A program made the position numbers and the translations under genes. A DNA stretch of 64,000 bases. Source: Nostoc sp. UHCC 0926 (GTDB lineage Bacteria > Cyanobacteriota > Cyanobacteriia > Cyanobacteriales > Nostocaceae). The stretch lies in the NCBI RefSeq assembly GCF_028623165.1, contig NZ_CP117770.1:227577-291576 (forward strand), read 5' to 3'. Every line of letters begins with the position of its first letter. Position 1 is the first letter of the stretch. The notes beneath the pieces are model-generated. The model made no database searches. It was not told where the DNA came from and was given only the letters and a program-made list of their open reading frames with translations. This document shows positions 57,301 through 64,000 of this stretch, piece by piece.

Positions 57301-58041
57301 ATGCCAGCACAAAAATTCTCTGCGATCGCCCACACCCGCTCTAACTACAATTATTCTGTTTTCCACCAATCTTTGCTGCATGAAAATAATGGTGATGACT
57401 ACGCTTTACGTCACCTCTACAGCTTAGAAAATACAAAGGCAATGCTTTCAAAATGGGGATGGACTGCTGACGAAATCAAAGCCGGTATCGACTACGCCAC
57501 AATTGATGTTTACAAAAGCGTTGTTTATTTCCACATCTGCAACAAAATCATCAAACGTGGACAAACTATTAAAATTCGCGGTATCTCTCGCTTTATTAGC
57601 AAGGCTGACTATGTAGGGATATTAATAGAGCGCTGCTGGGCCAAAGCTGACCCCTACAAACTAGAACCAGGCAGTGAGTGGGATGAATTAATCGCTAAAG
57701 GCAATACAGGTGATTTTTACGAACTTAAACTTCACCGATATGAAGTAACTTGTACTTGTCATGCCTACAGTGGTATCGAGAAAGCTTTTACACAGGATGC
57801 AGTTGCAACTAAACATTTAATGCTGCACGACACTGTAAAGGGACAAATACCCGATAAACATATCTTCGCGGTGTGGAAATATTTAGGCGCACAGACTTTA
57901 CAACAGTATGAATACTGCTGGATGGAGCGCAAGGAAGCTGCTATGAAGGAACAGGATAAATGCTCATGGCAATACGACCCTGATAGCGAAGCGTTAGCGA
58001 GTCATCGAGCGTCACCTGAACCAGAGTTATTGGACTGGTAA
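57301..58041 (+). CDS. Hypothetical protein with degenerate SWIM-like motif
   Basis: 246 aa from ATG 57301, preceded by AAGGTATCCGACCA; the frame opens at 57247, inside the operator. TCTCHAYSGIEKAFTQDAVA TKHLML has the spacing of a SWIM zinc finger (CxC...CxH) with the third Cys missing. Residues ALASHRAS near the end are encoded by a dispersed repeat also found in the HlyD-like gene. Function unknown. Confidence 0.6.
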   Translation: MPAQKFSAIAHTRSNYNYSVFHQSLLHENNGDDYALRHLYSLENTKAMLSKWGWTADEIKAGIDYATIDVYKSVVYFHICNKIIKRGQTIKIRGISRFISKADYVGILIERCWAKADPYKLEPGSEWDELIAKGNTGDFYELKLHRYEVTCTCHAYSGIEKAFTQDAVATKHLMLHDTVKGQIPDKHIFAVWKYLGAQTLQQYEYCWMERKEAAMKEQDKCSWQYDPDSEALASHRASPEPELLDW

Positions 58042-58220
58042 ACCCCTGCAAAACAATTTTTGGCCGCCAGCCCACAGCCATAAGAGAGGGTATCCCAGGA
58101 AAAGCATAGGTGGAAAAGCACAGGTATCCGACCAAAGAACTCATGCACATCCCAAAAAAACTTATGCACATCCTGCAAGACAACTTTATTTTAACACCAC
58201 TCATCCTCTAAGAATCTATC
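58042..58220. other. Intergenic region with DnaA-box-like repeats
   Basis: TCATGCACATCC (58140-58151) and TTATGCACATCC (58161-58172), same orientation, 21 bp apart. TTATGCACA fits the DnaA-box pattern TTWTNCACA. A GGTATCCGACCA element at about 58122 is not followed by a gene. A reverse TTCTTAGAGGA element precedes the next ATG. Confidence 0.4.
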
Positions 58221-58610
58221 ATGACACCAGAACAAACTAACCTTTGGCTTGAAATTCAACATCGGCAAATGCTAGCGCTTGAGCAAATAGCCGACTGTTT
58301 AAATACACTGGCTCCCAAGACTGCACCAAACTATCAGCGAAACATTGAGGAATTTAAGCGTTTTGATTGGTCTAGCATTGATGCAACTGTTGAACGCTCA
58401 GACCAGTATGGAGCAGCTATAGTAACTTGGAAAGGATATCAGTTTATTAGGCGATCGCCATCTAATAAGTTTGGTGCTGCTGTTTGGTTCTCTCGCTGCA
58501 CTGGCAAGGATGACGCAGGTGAGAATATCTACGAGCGGCTGATTACCTTTAAACCTGTTTCTGATAAAGAAGTCGATCCACTACCTGAGAAAGTTAGCCG
58601 TTATTTGTAG
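58221..58610 (+). CDS. Hypothetical protein, 129 aa
   Basis: MTPEQTNLWLEIQHRQMLAL... helical start, then FDWSSIDATVERSDQYGAAI and TWKGYQFIRRSPSNKFGAAV, a compact beta-rich domain that may bind nucleic acid. The family is frequent on cyanobacterial plasmids without assigned function. A large inverted-repeat structure follows 20 bp after the stop. Confidence 0.6.
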   Translation: MTPEQTNLWLEIQHRQMLALEQIADCLNTLAPKTAPNYQRNIEEFKRFDWSSIDATVERSDQYGAAIVTWKGYQFIRRSPSNKFGAAVWFSRCTGKDDAGENIYERLITFKPVSDKEVDPLPEKVSRYL

Positions 58611-58630
58611 TACATAGAGGGTTTTTCTTT

Positions 58631-58785
58631 CCAGCCAAAAACGCAACTAGGCTTAGAGCCAGGCCAGCACGAGTAGCCGCCGCGTTTCCGCAGCAGCTTC
58701 AATATGCGCTGTGCAAAGCCGGAGCCGCTTTGCCTCCGGTCTGGCTCTAAGGGCTGGCAAGCGGGAAAGTTGCGTTTTTGGCTGG
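58631..58785. other. Large nested inverted repeat, 155 bp
   Basis: CCAGCCAAAAACGCAACT (58631-58648) pairs exactly with AGTTGCGTTTTTGGCTGG (58768-58785). Inside, CTTAGAGCCAG (58652-58662) pairs with CTGGCTCTAAG (58741-58751). The apex holds two competing stems (GCAAAGC with GCTTTGC, CCGGAG with CTCCGG). It could be a structured RNA, an origin or transfer site, or a MITE-type element. Confidence 0.6.
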
Positions 58786-58834
58786 TTCCTTTTCATCAGG
58801 AGCGATGCCTGCGGAAAGGGCGGTTACGCTATCG

Positions 58835-59005
58835 CTATTCTGGCTTGACTAATTCATAAAGAAGCGATCGCACCTTCTCTTGCCAATCGGGAATAGCTTG
58901 AATTTTTGCTAGTACAGATGCTTCAATTCTTAAGCTCAACTTTGCATCTCGTGGCTCTAATCTATCTGTAGCGAATTTTCCCTGATTGTTTCGCGGTTGT
59001 TGCAT
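58835..59005 (-). CDS. 56-aa ribbon-helix-helix-like repressor
   Basis: MQQPRNNQGKFATDRLEPRD, then AKLSLRIEASVLAKIQAIPD WQEKVRSLLYEL: strand plus two helices as in ribbon-helix-helix proteins. Divergent from the TTG-started gene at 59186 across two operator-like sites. Probably autoregulatory. Confidence 0.55.
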   Translation of the reverse strand: MQQPRNNQGKFATDRLEPRDAKLSLRIEASVLAKIQAIPDWQEKVRSLLYELVKPE

Positions 59006-59040
59006 ACTTGTCTCAAATAGTTTCTCTATTCTATGCTAAA

Positions 59041-59140
59041 ACCGTGTCCCCGTGGTATAAAGTTTTTGATGATAACCAGCAAAACTCAGGTAATTTTTTA
59101 TGAAAACTCCTTTTATAACCATGTCCCCACGGGTTATAAT
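59041..59140. promoter_or_regulatory. Paired ACCRTGTCCCC operators
   Basis: ACCGTGTCCCCGTGGTATAA (59041-59060) and ACCATGTCCCCACGGGTTAT (59118-59137). The second lies inside a palindrome TTATAACC (59113-59120) / GGTTATAA (59132-59139). Each overlaps a -10-like TATAA, one facing each divergent gene. Confidence 0.55.
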
Positions 59141-59185
59141 TAAAGCATGAGGGAAAAAGTTCACCCCCTCAAATAAGGAGGTTAA

Positions 59186-59368
59186 TTGACAGATCCATCT
59201 CATAAGGCTAACGGAAAAGACGAGGCAGAAATGCCTGCTATCCGGCTCTTTCAACACGAAGATAATAACTGGGTTGAAACTAATCCAGTAACCGGAGAGA
59301 AAGAGATTGTTGATAGAGAGGACATCCTAGATGACCTGGATATCAAGAAAGAAAACGAAGATAGCTAA
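59186..59368 (+). CDS. Small acidic hypothetical protein, 60 aa
   Basis: TTG start chosen because a perfect AAGGAGG lies at 59175-59181, 4 nt upstream; no ATG is available until codon 16. Acidic throughout, ending DREDILDDLDIKKENEDS. Under the paired operator. A terminator follows directly. Confidence 0.6.
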   Translation: MTDPSHKANGKDEAEMPAIRLFQHEDNNWVETNPVTGEKEIVDREDILDDLDIKKENEDS

Positions 59369-59380
59369 TCCGTAGCCTTA

Positions 59381-59410
59381 GCCCCCAACTAGCCCTTGGG
59401 GGCTTTCCTA
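59381..59410 (+). terminator. Rho-independent-type terminator
   Basis: GCCCCCAA, loop CTAGCCC, TTGGGGGC, then TTTCC. Eight-bp GC-rich stem directly after the 60-aa gene. Confidence 0.7.
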
Positions 59411-59444
59411 GTTAAATTAATTTTAGCTCAAGTGAAACACAGTT

Positions 59445-59765
59445 ATGTCAATAATTCACCCCATTAGATACCGAATCATTGATCGTAAAATCACACCTGA
59501 AAGGTCTTACTGGCATTTTATTAGAAGTAAAGGTTTTTATAACCCATTAAATCTGCCGAACGAAAGCGATATTGAATTTATGTTCGGCACAACAAAAGAG
59601 GAGGTTGCTCTAGAATTATTTCGGATCAACGGTGGAAAGCCGGGATACTACTTAGCCGATCTCCGCAGCAAAGAATATTATTACTGTGGAACCGATCCAG
59701 AGGATATTAAAGCACAACTGCGATCGCTCGGCATTGGGCGCGAAGATCCAATGGAGAGTCAATGA
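59445..59765 (+). CDS. Hypothetical protein, 106 aa
   Basis: MSIIHPIRYRIIDRKITPER..., alpha/beta, no recognised motif; ends LGIGREDPMESQ. Its stop overlaps the next start (ATGA), so the following 39-aa gene is translationally coupled. Confidence 0.6.
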   Translation: MSIIHPIRYRIIDRKITPERSYWHFIRSKGFYNPLNLPNESDIEFMFGTTKEEVALELFRINGGKPGYYLADLRSKEYYYCGTDPEDIKAQLRSLGIGREDPMESQ

Positions 59766-59881
59766 TTAAATCCCCAAAGAAAGCGGAAAGTGCGTTGGGC
59801 GGCTCTGCCGACTTGTTCGCGCAGCGTCTCGAAGAGAAGCAACTTTCCAAGAAAGAGGGCCGAAGCCCCCAAACAAACTAG
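59762..59881 (+). CDS. 39-aa hypothetical protein
   Basis: MIKSPKKAESALGGSADLFA QRLEEKQLSKKEGRSPQTN, a basic helical peptide. Start coupled by ATGA to the upstream gene. It ends in TAG at 59879-59881. That TAG is half of a CTAG palindrome whose other strand is the stop of the convergent gene 59878-60249. Confidence 0.5.
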   Translation: MIKSPKKAESALGGSADLFAQRLEEKQLSKKEGRSPQTN

Positions 59882-60249
59882 CCAGCGAGAACCAACCGAC
59901 CGCCTAACCGACGCGCCAACCGAGGCCGACCCAACCACACCTGCACAACCACAGCTGGAGACAAACAGGGAACTGAAACCCGCCAACGCCGGCCAGTAAA
60001 GCGAACAACACAGAACGAGCCAGAACCAAAGAACCGACCAGCAGCCACTGCCGCAAACCGCAACGCCGCCGCCTCAGATGCGAACGAAGAAACACACACC
60101 CAACTAGAAAACGCACGAGACGAAGGCCGCACCACCGCAAGGCCAAGGCCAGGGAATGAACGCGCCAACTCGACAACCTCAGCCGCCAACGGAGCGGTAC
60201 AACCGACGAACGACCGACGAGCAATAACCGACATAACCGAAACCCCCAA
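59878..60249 (-). CDS. GC-rich hypothetical protein, 123 aa
   Basis: MGVSVMSVIARRSFVGCTAP, LAAEVVELARSFPGLGLAVV and SWVCVSSFASEAAALRFAAV read as alternating strands and helices, so a real alpha/beta protein is likely. Strong base asymmetry (plus strand C/A-rich) resembles the SLOG gene at 54120 and differs from the surroundings. The antisense frames through it (for example 59790-59999) look low-complexity and are rejected. Function unknown. Confidence 0.45.
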   Translation of the reverse strand: MGVSVMSVIARRSFVGCTAPLAAEVVELARSFPGLGLAVVRPSSRAFSSWVCVSSFASEAAALRFAAVAAGRFFGSGSFCVVRFTGRRWRVSVPCLSPAVVVQVWLGRPRLARRLGGRLVLAG

Positions 60250-60691
60250 CGAAAGGACATGACCGGGAAACCCCCAGCCCCCTTTTTTAAGCGGAGGGGG
60301 TCAAGGGCGCGGGAATGCGGAACGAAGTGGAGCCAATATAAAATGCGAAGCAACCTCAAGCCGCGTGCATTTTACCCTTGATGCCCGTAGCCATAATGGA
60401 AAAGCTGGGGTAGCCCTGCGGCGATGAGCGTTCCCCTTGGGGCGGAGGGGGACATCGACCGACGGAGGAGGGAGTCAAGAAACAAACTGCGTAGCAACCT
60501 TATTTCTTCATTTCGCGTAAGCGCTTGTTGCGTAGCTTGCCGCCGTAGGCATCGCACTTCCACAAAATATACTTTAATTAATCTATATGCAGTGTACACA
60601 GCATACACTATATTATTTAATGATAGTATTCGACTAAGCGCAAAGTCAGCCGGGGGGATACTCCCCTCGGTGAACTTTGTAAGAAGAAATT
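60250..60691. other. Gene-free stretch upstream of the helicase
   Basis: No gene supported. GC-rich first part with a CCCCCTTTTTTAAGCGGAGG hairpin-like segment near 60280-60300, a reverse dispersed repeat at about 60526-60556, and the helicase promoter with a GTGTACAC site. Confidence 0.5.
60592..60616 (+). promoter_or_regulatory. GTGTACAC site at the helicase promoter
   Basis: GTGTACACAGCATACACTAT then ATTAT, about 75 bp before the helicase ATG. Same core as the three sites at 53.4-55.0 kb, so the helicase may belong to that regulon. Confidence 0.45.
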
Positions 60692-63481
60692 ATGCCTAAT
60701 CCACATCCTAAAACTGAGCAGTTACCTAAACAAAAAACGACGTGGAATAATCTACCAACTAAGGCGGCAAGAGTACCTAAGATATTCTTAGAGGAAATAG
60801 AGAAATACGCGCGATCGCTCGACGGACAAACCAGCCCATTCGAGGCGATCATCTCTGTATTGGACAAACTCAACCCGGAAGAGTTACAGCAAATTAAACT
60901 AGCTATAGAATCCTTATCTAATAATGATGTTAAGGAAGAGACGCACCTAATACTACCTCAAGTATCTTTACCAATTCTAGAATTATCAAATAGTCAAATT
61001 GCAGATTATAAAGCAAAATTTGGTTTTGTTCCCTCTAGATTTCAATTAGGAATTATCGATTGGGTTATTAACCAAAAAGGCAACGGTTGTTGCAACGCTG
61101 TGGCTGGCTCTGGAAAGAGTAGCACATTAAGAATAGTTGCTAAAACCTTATGGCAACTAGGGTTAAGACCTAATGAAATCAAGATTTGCGTTTTTGGCAA
61201 AGATAACTCTATAGATTTAATCAAAAAGTTTGGTCCTATCTGGAAGACTTCAATCAGTACCCTTCATAGCGCCGCTTTCACATTAGTAAAACAAGAACTT
61301 CGTGTAAAACGAAGCGAAGATATCGATATCTCTAAATATAAATACGAACGCATTGCCCAGAGTTTAGATTTAATTCCTAAGCGTGGTCGTAAAACGGGCA
61401 GACTTCGGCAAGAAGACATTATCGGCGATGATGACGATTTCCTAAAACTAATTGACTTAGTAAGGCTTAACAATGAGGAACCAACAGCAGAAATAATAGA
61501 GGCGATCGCACGTCATCATGAAATTGATAATGTATACAAACCTAAGCTGGTAGCTAAGTGGATTGCTTATTGCCTCAAAATTGGTGAGGAAATGGCAATC
61601 TCTGAGAAGAAGCTAGATTTCACAGATCAAATTTGGCTAGCTGTTAAGTGGAGGTTACATCAGCAGCCGTGGTTTAAATCTTTCAAATTCGTATTGATCG
61701 ATGAGTGTCAGGACTTAAACCCCTTGCAATTAGAACTGGTTTTGATGCTTGCAGATGATACAGGAAGAATTCTTGCAGTGGGTGATCCTTGTCAGCCAAC
61801 AGATACAAAGGTCTTAGTTGTTCGTAAACGTCCTAGAGGTCGTCACACAATTGTTGTTGAGGAAGTACCTATCCAAAATTTGAATGTTGGTGATACTGTC
61901 TATTCCTATTGTGCAAATGACGGACATTTTTACTCATCAGCAAAGGTTGCAGGAATTACAAAAAGACCATTTGAAGGCAAACTTGTTGTTGTTGAATTAC
62001 CATCATGTCAGAAATCAAAATACACACAAAATCATCACTGTATTGCATCCTACGCTCCTTTTAGAAATCATTACTGTGTTTACCTGATGCAAAAAGGTAA
62101 TCAGTTTCGAGTGGGCATGAGCAAAATTACAGTTGGAGAAAACCGAGGTTCGGGGCCGGTTGCACGACTAAAACAAGAAAATGCTAATGCTTTATGGATT
62201 TTAGGTTTTTATGCGACTAGAGATGAAGCTCTTATTATGGAGCAAGCAATTTCTGGTAAGTTTGGTCTACCTCAAATTGTTTTTTCAGATACTCCTATTC
62301 AAACAAAAGGACTTATTGAGCAAGCCTGGAAATTTATTGGAGACAATTTTGATAGGGCTGTTACTTGCCTAAACTATTTTGGTAGGGATATCAGATATCC
62401 ACTGTTTAAGTCTGGTAGAAACTGGCAACAAAGTTTAAAACGACCAATGGTAGTACAGGCTTCTAATCTTGTTGACGGTTGCTTGATGTTGCCTTTTAGT
62501 AATAAAAATAAAACTTATGGTCAAGATTGGCAGCCAGCTATTGTCTCAAGTGAGTATTATTCAGGTGATGTTTATTCACTTGATGTTGAGAAGTATCACA
62601 CCTATGTAGCAGATGGGATTGTAACCCACAACTGTCAAGCCATAATGGGTTTTGCCGGAGCAGATTCTGATAGTTATACAAACATTCTTCGTCGTACCAA
62701 TGCTGTAGAATTGCCTTTATCAATTTGCTATCGTTGCCCGCGATCGCATGTTGCTTTGGTTAAAAGCATATTTCCTTACATCCCGATTGAAGCAGCGCCA
62801 GATGCCATCGAAGGAATTATTCATCAGATAGAAAGCAAGGATATTGAAAAGTTAGTTAAACACGGCGATATCATCATCGCCCGTAAAACTGCACCACTTG
62901 TTAGTTTATGTATTAGGCTGATTAGCCAGGGTATCAAAGCAACAGTCAAAGGTCGGGATGTTGGTGATTTTCTTAAAAAAGAACTCGACCAAATAGCGAA
63001 GTTGCCAGGATATAGTTTTAAGTTTTTTAATGATGCTGTTGAGCAATATAGACAAATTAAATCGCAGCAGTATCTAAATCTAGATAATGAAGACGAACTT
63101 AAACAAAGGTTAGCAGATAGGCTAGAGGCGATCGCAACTATTTATCAATCTCAACCACAGGCTACTAGCATCGAAAGCCTGAAGTATTATATTGACGAAT
63201 TGTTCAGCGATGAAAACTCTCCTGTTACCCTATCCACCATTCATAAATACAAGGGAGGTGAAGGAGAAAGGATTATTATACATAAAGCTGAAGATATGCC
63301 TATGACCTGGAGAAATCAGCGAGATTGGCAATTAGAGCAAGAAGAGAACCTGCTTTATGTTGCCTTAACTCGCAGTAAATCTGAATTGTTTATTGTTGGG
63401 CATCCAGATTGGTATAAACCACCAACAGCAGACTCTAATGCTAATTCTACAGAGAGTAAAGATGAATGCGTATATCAATAG
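60692..63481 (+). CDS. UvrD/Rep-type SF1A helicase interrupted by an intein
   Basis: 929 aa precursor; about 648 aa after splicing. N-terminal 110 residues are unrecognised helical sequence (LPTKAARVPKIFLEEIEKYA). The helicase core has Walker A AGSGKSS (138-144), motif II LIDECQD (335-341), the interrupted motif III region GDP-CQAIMGFAGAD, SICYRCPRSH, and STIHKYKGGEGERIII and LYVALTRSK near the end. It is an ATP-dependent 3'-5' helicase, perhaps for plasmid replication. The insertion sits in one of the most conserved motifs, as is usual for inteins. Confidence 0.9.
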   Translation: MPNPHPKTEQLPKQKTTWNNLPTKAARVPKIFLEEIEKYARSLDGQTSPFEAIISVLDKLNPEELQQIKLAIESLSNNDVKEETHLILPQVSLPILELSNSQIADYKAKFGFVPSRFQLGIIDWVINQKGNGCCNAVAGSGKSSTLRIVAKTLWQLGLRPNEIKICVFGKDNSIDLIKKFGPIWKTSISTLHSAAFTLVKQELRVKRSEDIDISKYKYERIAQSLDLIPKRGRKTGRLRQEDIIGDDDDFLKLIDLVRLNNEEPTAEIIEAIARHHEIDNVYKPKLVAKWIAYCLKIGEEMAISEKKLDFTDQIWLAVKWRLHQQPWFKSFKFVLIDECQDLNPLQLELVLMLADDTGRILAVGDPCQPTDTKVLVVRKRPRGRHTIVVEEVPIQNLNVGDTVYSYCANDGHFYSSAKVAGITKRPFEGKLVVVELPSCQKSKYTQNHHCIASYAPFRNHYCVYLMQKGNQFRVGMSKITVGENRGSGPVARLKQENANALWILGFYATRDEALIMEQAISGKFGLPQIVFSDTPIQTKGLIEQAWKFIGDNFDRAVTCLNYFGRDIRYPLFKSGRNWQQSLKRPMVVQASNLVDGCLMLPFSNKNKTYGQDWQPAIVSSEYYSGDVYSLDVEKYHTYVADGIVTHNCQAIMGFAGADSDSYTNILRRTNAVELPLSICYRCPRSHVALVKSIFPYIPIEAAPDAIEGIIHQIESKDIEKLVKHGDIIIARKTAPLVSLCIRLISQGIKATVKGRDVGDFLKKELDQIAKLPGYSFKFFNDAVEQYRQIKSQQYLNLDNEDELKQRLADRLEAIATIYQSQPQATSIESLKYYIDELFSDENSPVTLSTIHKYKGGEGERIIIHKAEDMPMTWRNQRDWQLEQEENLLYVALTRSKSELFIVGHPDWYKPPTADSNANSTESKDECVYQ
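61790..62632 (+). mobile_element. Intein (281 aa) with GIY-YIG-like endonuclease
   Basis: Residues 367-647. Starts with Cys (CQPTDTKVLVV) and ends VYSLDVEKYHTYVADGIVTHN (split here: DVEKYHTYVADG, IVTHN) followed by Cys, the standard splice junction. The centre is not LAGLIDADG: YCVYLM (462-466), FRVGMS (472-477), an Arg at 492 and E517 in ALIMEQAISGKFG match the GIY-YIG fold in order and spacing. Removing it restores GDPCQAIMGF in the helicase. Confidence 0.88.
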
Positions 63482-63929
63482 CTTTATGCCAACCAGCTAG
63501 CACAGCATCATCTGAAATGTGTCCAAGAACTACCAAACTATCTTCTTTGTCCACATAGTAAGGTAAAGGTTCAGCGCTCAACCAACCATAAGCAATGGCT
63601 TCTTGGTTTCGTTCAAAAATTGAAACTTCTAAACTTTGCTCATATCTTGAGTAGTAGTAAGGTAAATAGCAAGCTGGATATTCTCTTAAAGATTCACGAT
63701 TAACTGTGTATGATTGCCAACGCAGTTGCTCACCCTTGATTTCTTTTGGATTAGCTTCTAGCCAATCATAAAGCTTTTTAGCTTGCCGCAATGCGTGGTC
63801 TTTGCCTTCAAAAACAACGCTGGGAAGAAAAATATCGCCGTCAAAATGTACTGCAACTTCAAATAAATCTTCATCCTCATCTTCGGCTTCTGTTACCTCA
63901 ATGATTCCAGCCTTATATAGTTCGGTCAT
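63447..63929 (-). CDS. Hypothetical acidic protein, 160 aa
   Basis: MTELYKAGIIEVTEAEDEDEDL..., acidic start, then alpha/beta sequence with many aromatic residues (ACYLPYYYSRYEQ). No recognised motif. Its 3' end overlaps the convergent helicase gene by 35 nt. Confidence 0.6.
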   Translation of the reverse strand: MTELYKAGIIEVTEAEDEDEDLFEVAVHFDGDIFLPSVVFEGKDHALRQAKKLYDWLEANPKEIKGEQLRWQSYTVNRESLREYPACYLPYYYSRYEQSLEVSIFERNQEAIAYGWLSAEPLPYYVDKEDSLVVLGHISDDAVLAGWHKAIDIRIHLYSL

Positions 63930-64000
63930 TTCACTGCATTGTTTCGTCAGATATACTCCTACATTATTAAAATTTTAGCTTTCAGTTACAAAATAACCAG

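Noticed and set aside
58631..58785. Integron attC site
   Set aside because: The inverted repeat is long and hairpin-like, but the ends do not fit the RYYYAAC / GTTRRRY core and there is no integron integrase nearby.
59882..60260. In-frame read-through of the 39-aa gene past its TAG for about 120 codons, together with the amber at 11489, as a sign of amber suppression
   Set aside because: The downstream sequence is low complexity in T-poor DNA where stops are rare, and the TAG is matched by a natural stop of the convergent gene on the other strand. No suppressor tRNA is seen in the window. The 11489 case is better explained as a point mutation.
59904..60359. 151-aa minus-strand frame overlapping the 59878-60249 gene
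   Set aside because: Arg/Leu/Trp-rich shadow frame without secondary-structure-like patterning; the 123-aa frame is the better candidate.

Overview
The window looks like part of a large plasmid, or plasmid-like island, of a filamentous heterocyst-forming cyanobacterium (Nostoc/Anabaena group). The HIP1 octamer GCGATCGC is extremely frequent. Short dispersed repeats of the GCGATGCCTACGGCGG..CTACGC type and a TTCTTAGAGGA element recur throughout. Gene content is plasmid-like: parA/parB, RecD2, a tyrosine recombinase, two operons with DNA-translocase-like ATPases, many small repressors and many short orphan genes. I saw no rRNA, tRNA or CRISPR array. No replication initiator was recognised.

Layout. 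0.3-10 kb: RecD2 helicase, AIM24-family protein, tyrosine recombinase, HNH protein and small orphans. 10.4-13.4 kb: a run of very small genes, several broken by nonsense or frameshift or carrying repeat insertions. 13-17.4 kb: a tightly overlapping minus-strand operon with a membrane-anchored ATPase. 17.6-19 kb: three orphan genes.

19.1-28.7 kb is the centrepiece. It holds a trypsin-co-occurring protein, a trypsin-like protease with a VMAP-like C-terminus, a MoxR AAA+ ATPase, a 977-residue protein ending in an HTH plus a formylglycine-generating-enzyme-like (FGE, C-type-lectin-fold) domain, and a second FGE protein. A complete diversity-generating retroelement (Avd, reverse transcriptase, template repeat) follows. 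The 3' ends of both FGE genes are 123-bp variable repeats that differ from the template almost only at template adenines. The block lies between two copies of a 48-bp direct repeat.

28.8-30.6 kb: parAB with a perfect 22-bp palindrome inside parB (candidate parS). 30.6-35.8 kb: TspO-like protein, an XRE/PIN pair inside a ~2-kb inverted-repeat bracket, ribbon-helix-helix paralogues, a J-domain protein. 36-42 kb: six-gene operon (two ATPases, a YdjM-like hydrolase, an HlyD-like and a TolC-like component). 42-45 kb: three secreted paralogues with Cys-Gly repeats. 45-46.4 kb: nuclease lipoprotein and HNH nuclease. 46.7-52 kb: genes sharing Gly/Asn-rich, RHIM/amyloid-like motifs, including a third FGE protein. 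52-60 kb: gene remnants, small repressors with paired operators, a putative 2OG oxygenase, a GC-rich SLOG-like gene and a possible origin. 60.7-63.5 kb: a UvrD/Rep-type helicase interrupted by an intein that appears to carry a GIY-YIG-type endonuclease.

How the parts may work together (inference): parAB, the recombinase and RecD2 serve plasmid maintenance. The 19-28 kb block looks like a sensor/effector conflict system whose recognition domains are hypermutated by the retroelement. The 46-52 kb block may be a second signalling unit using homotypic amyloid-like contacts.
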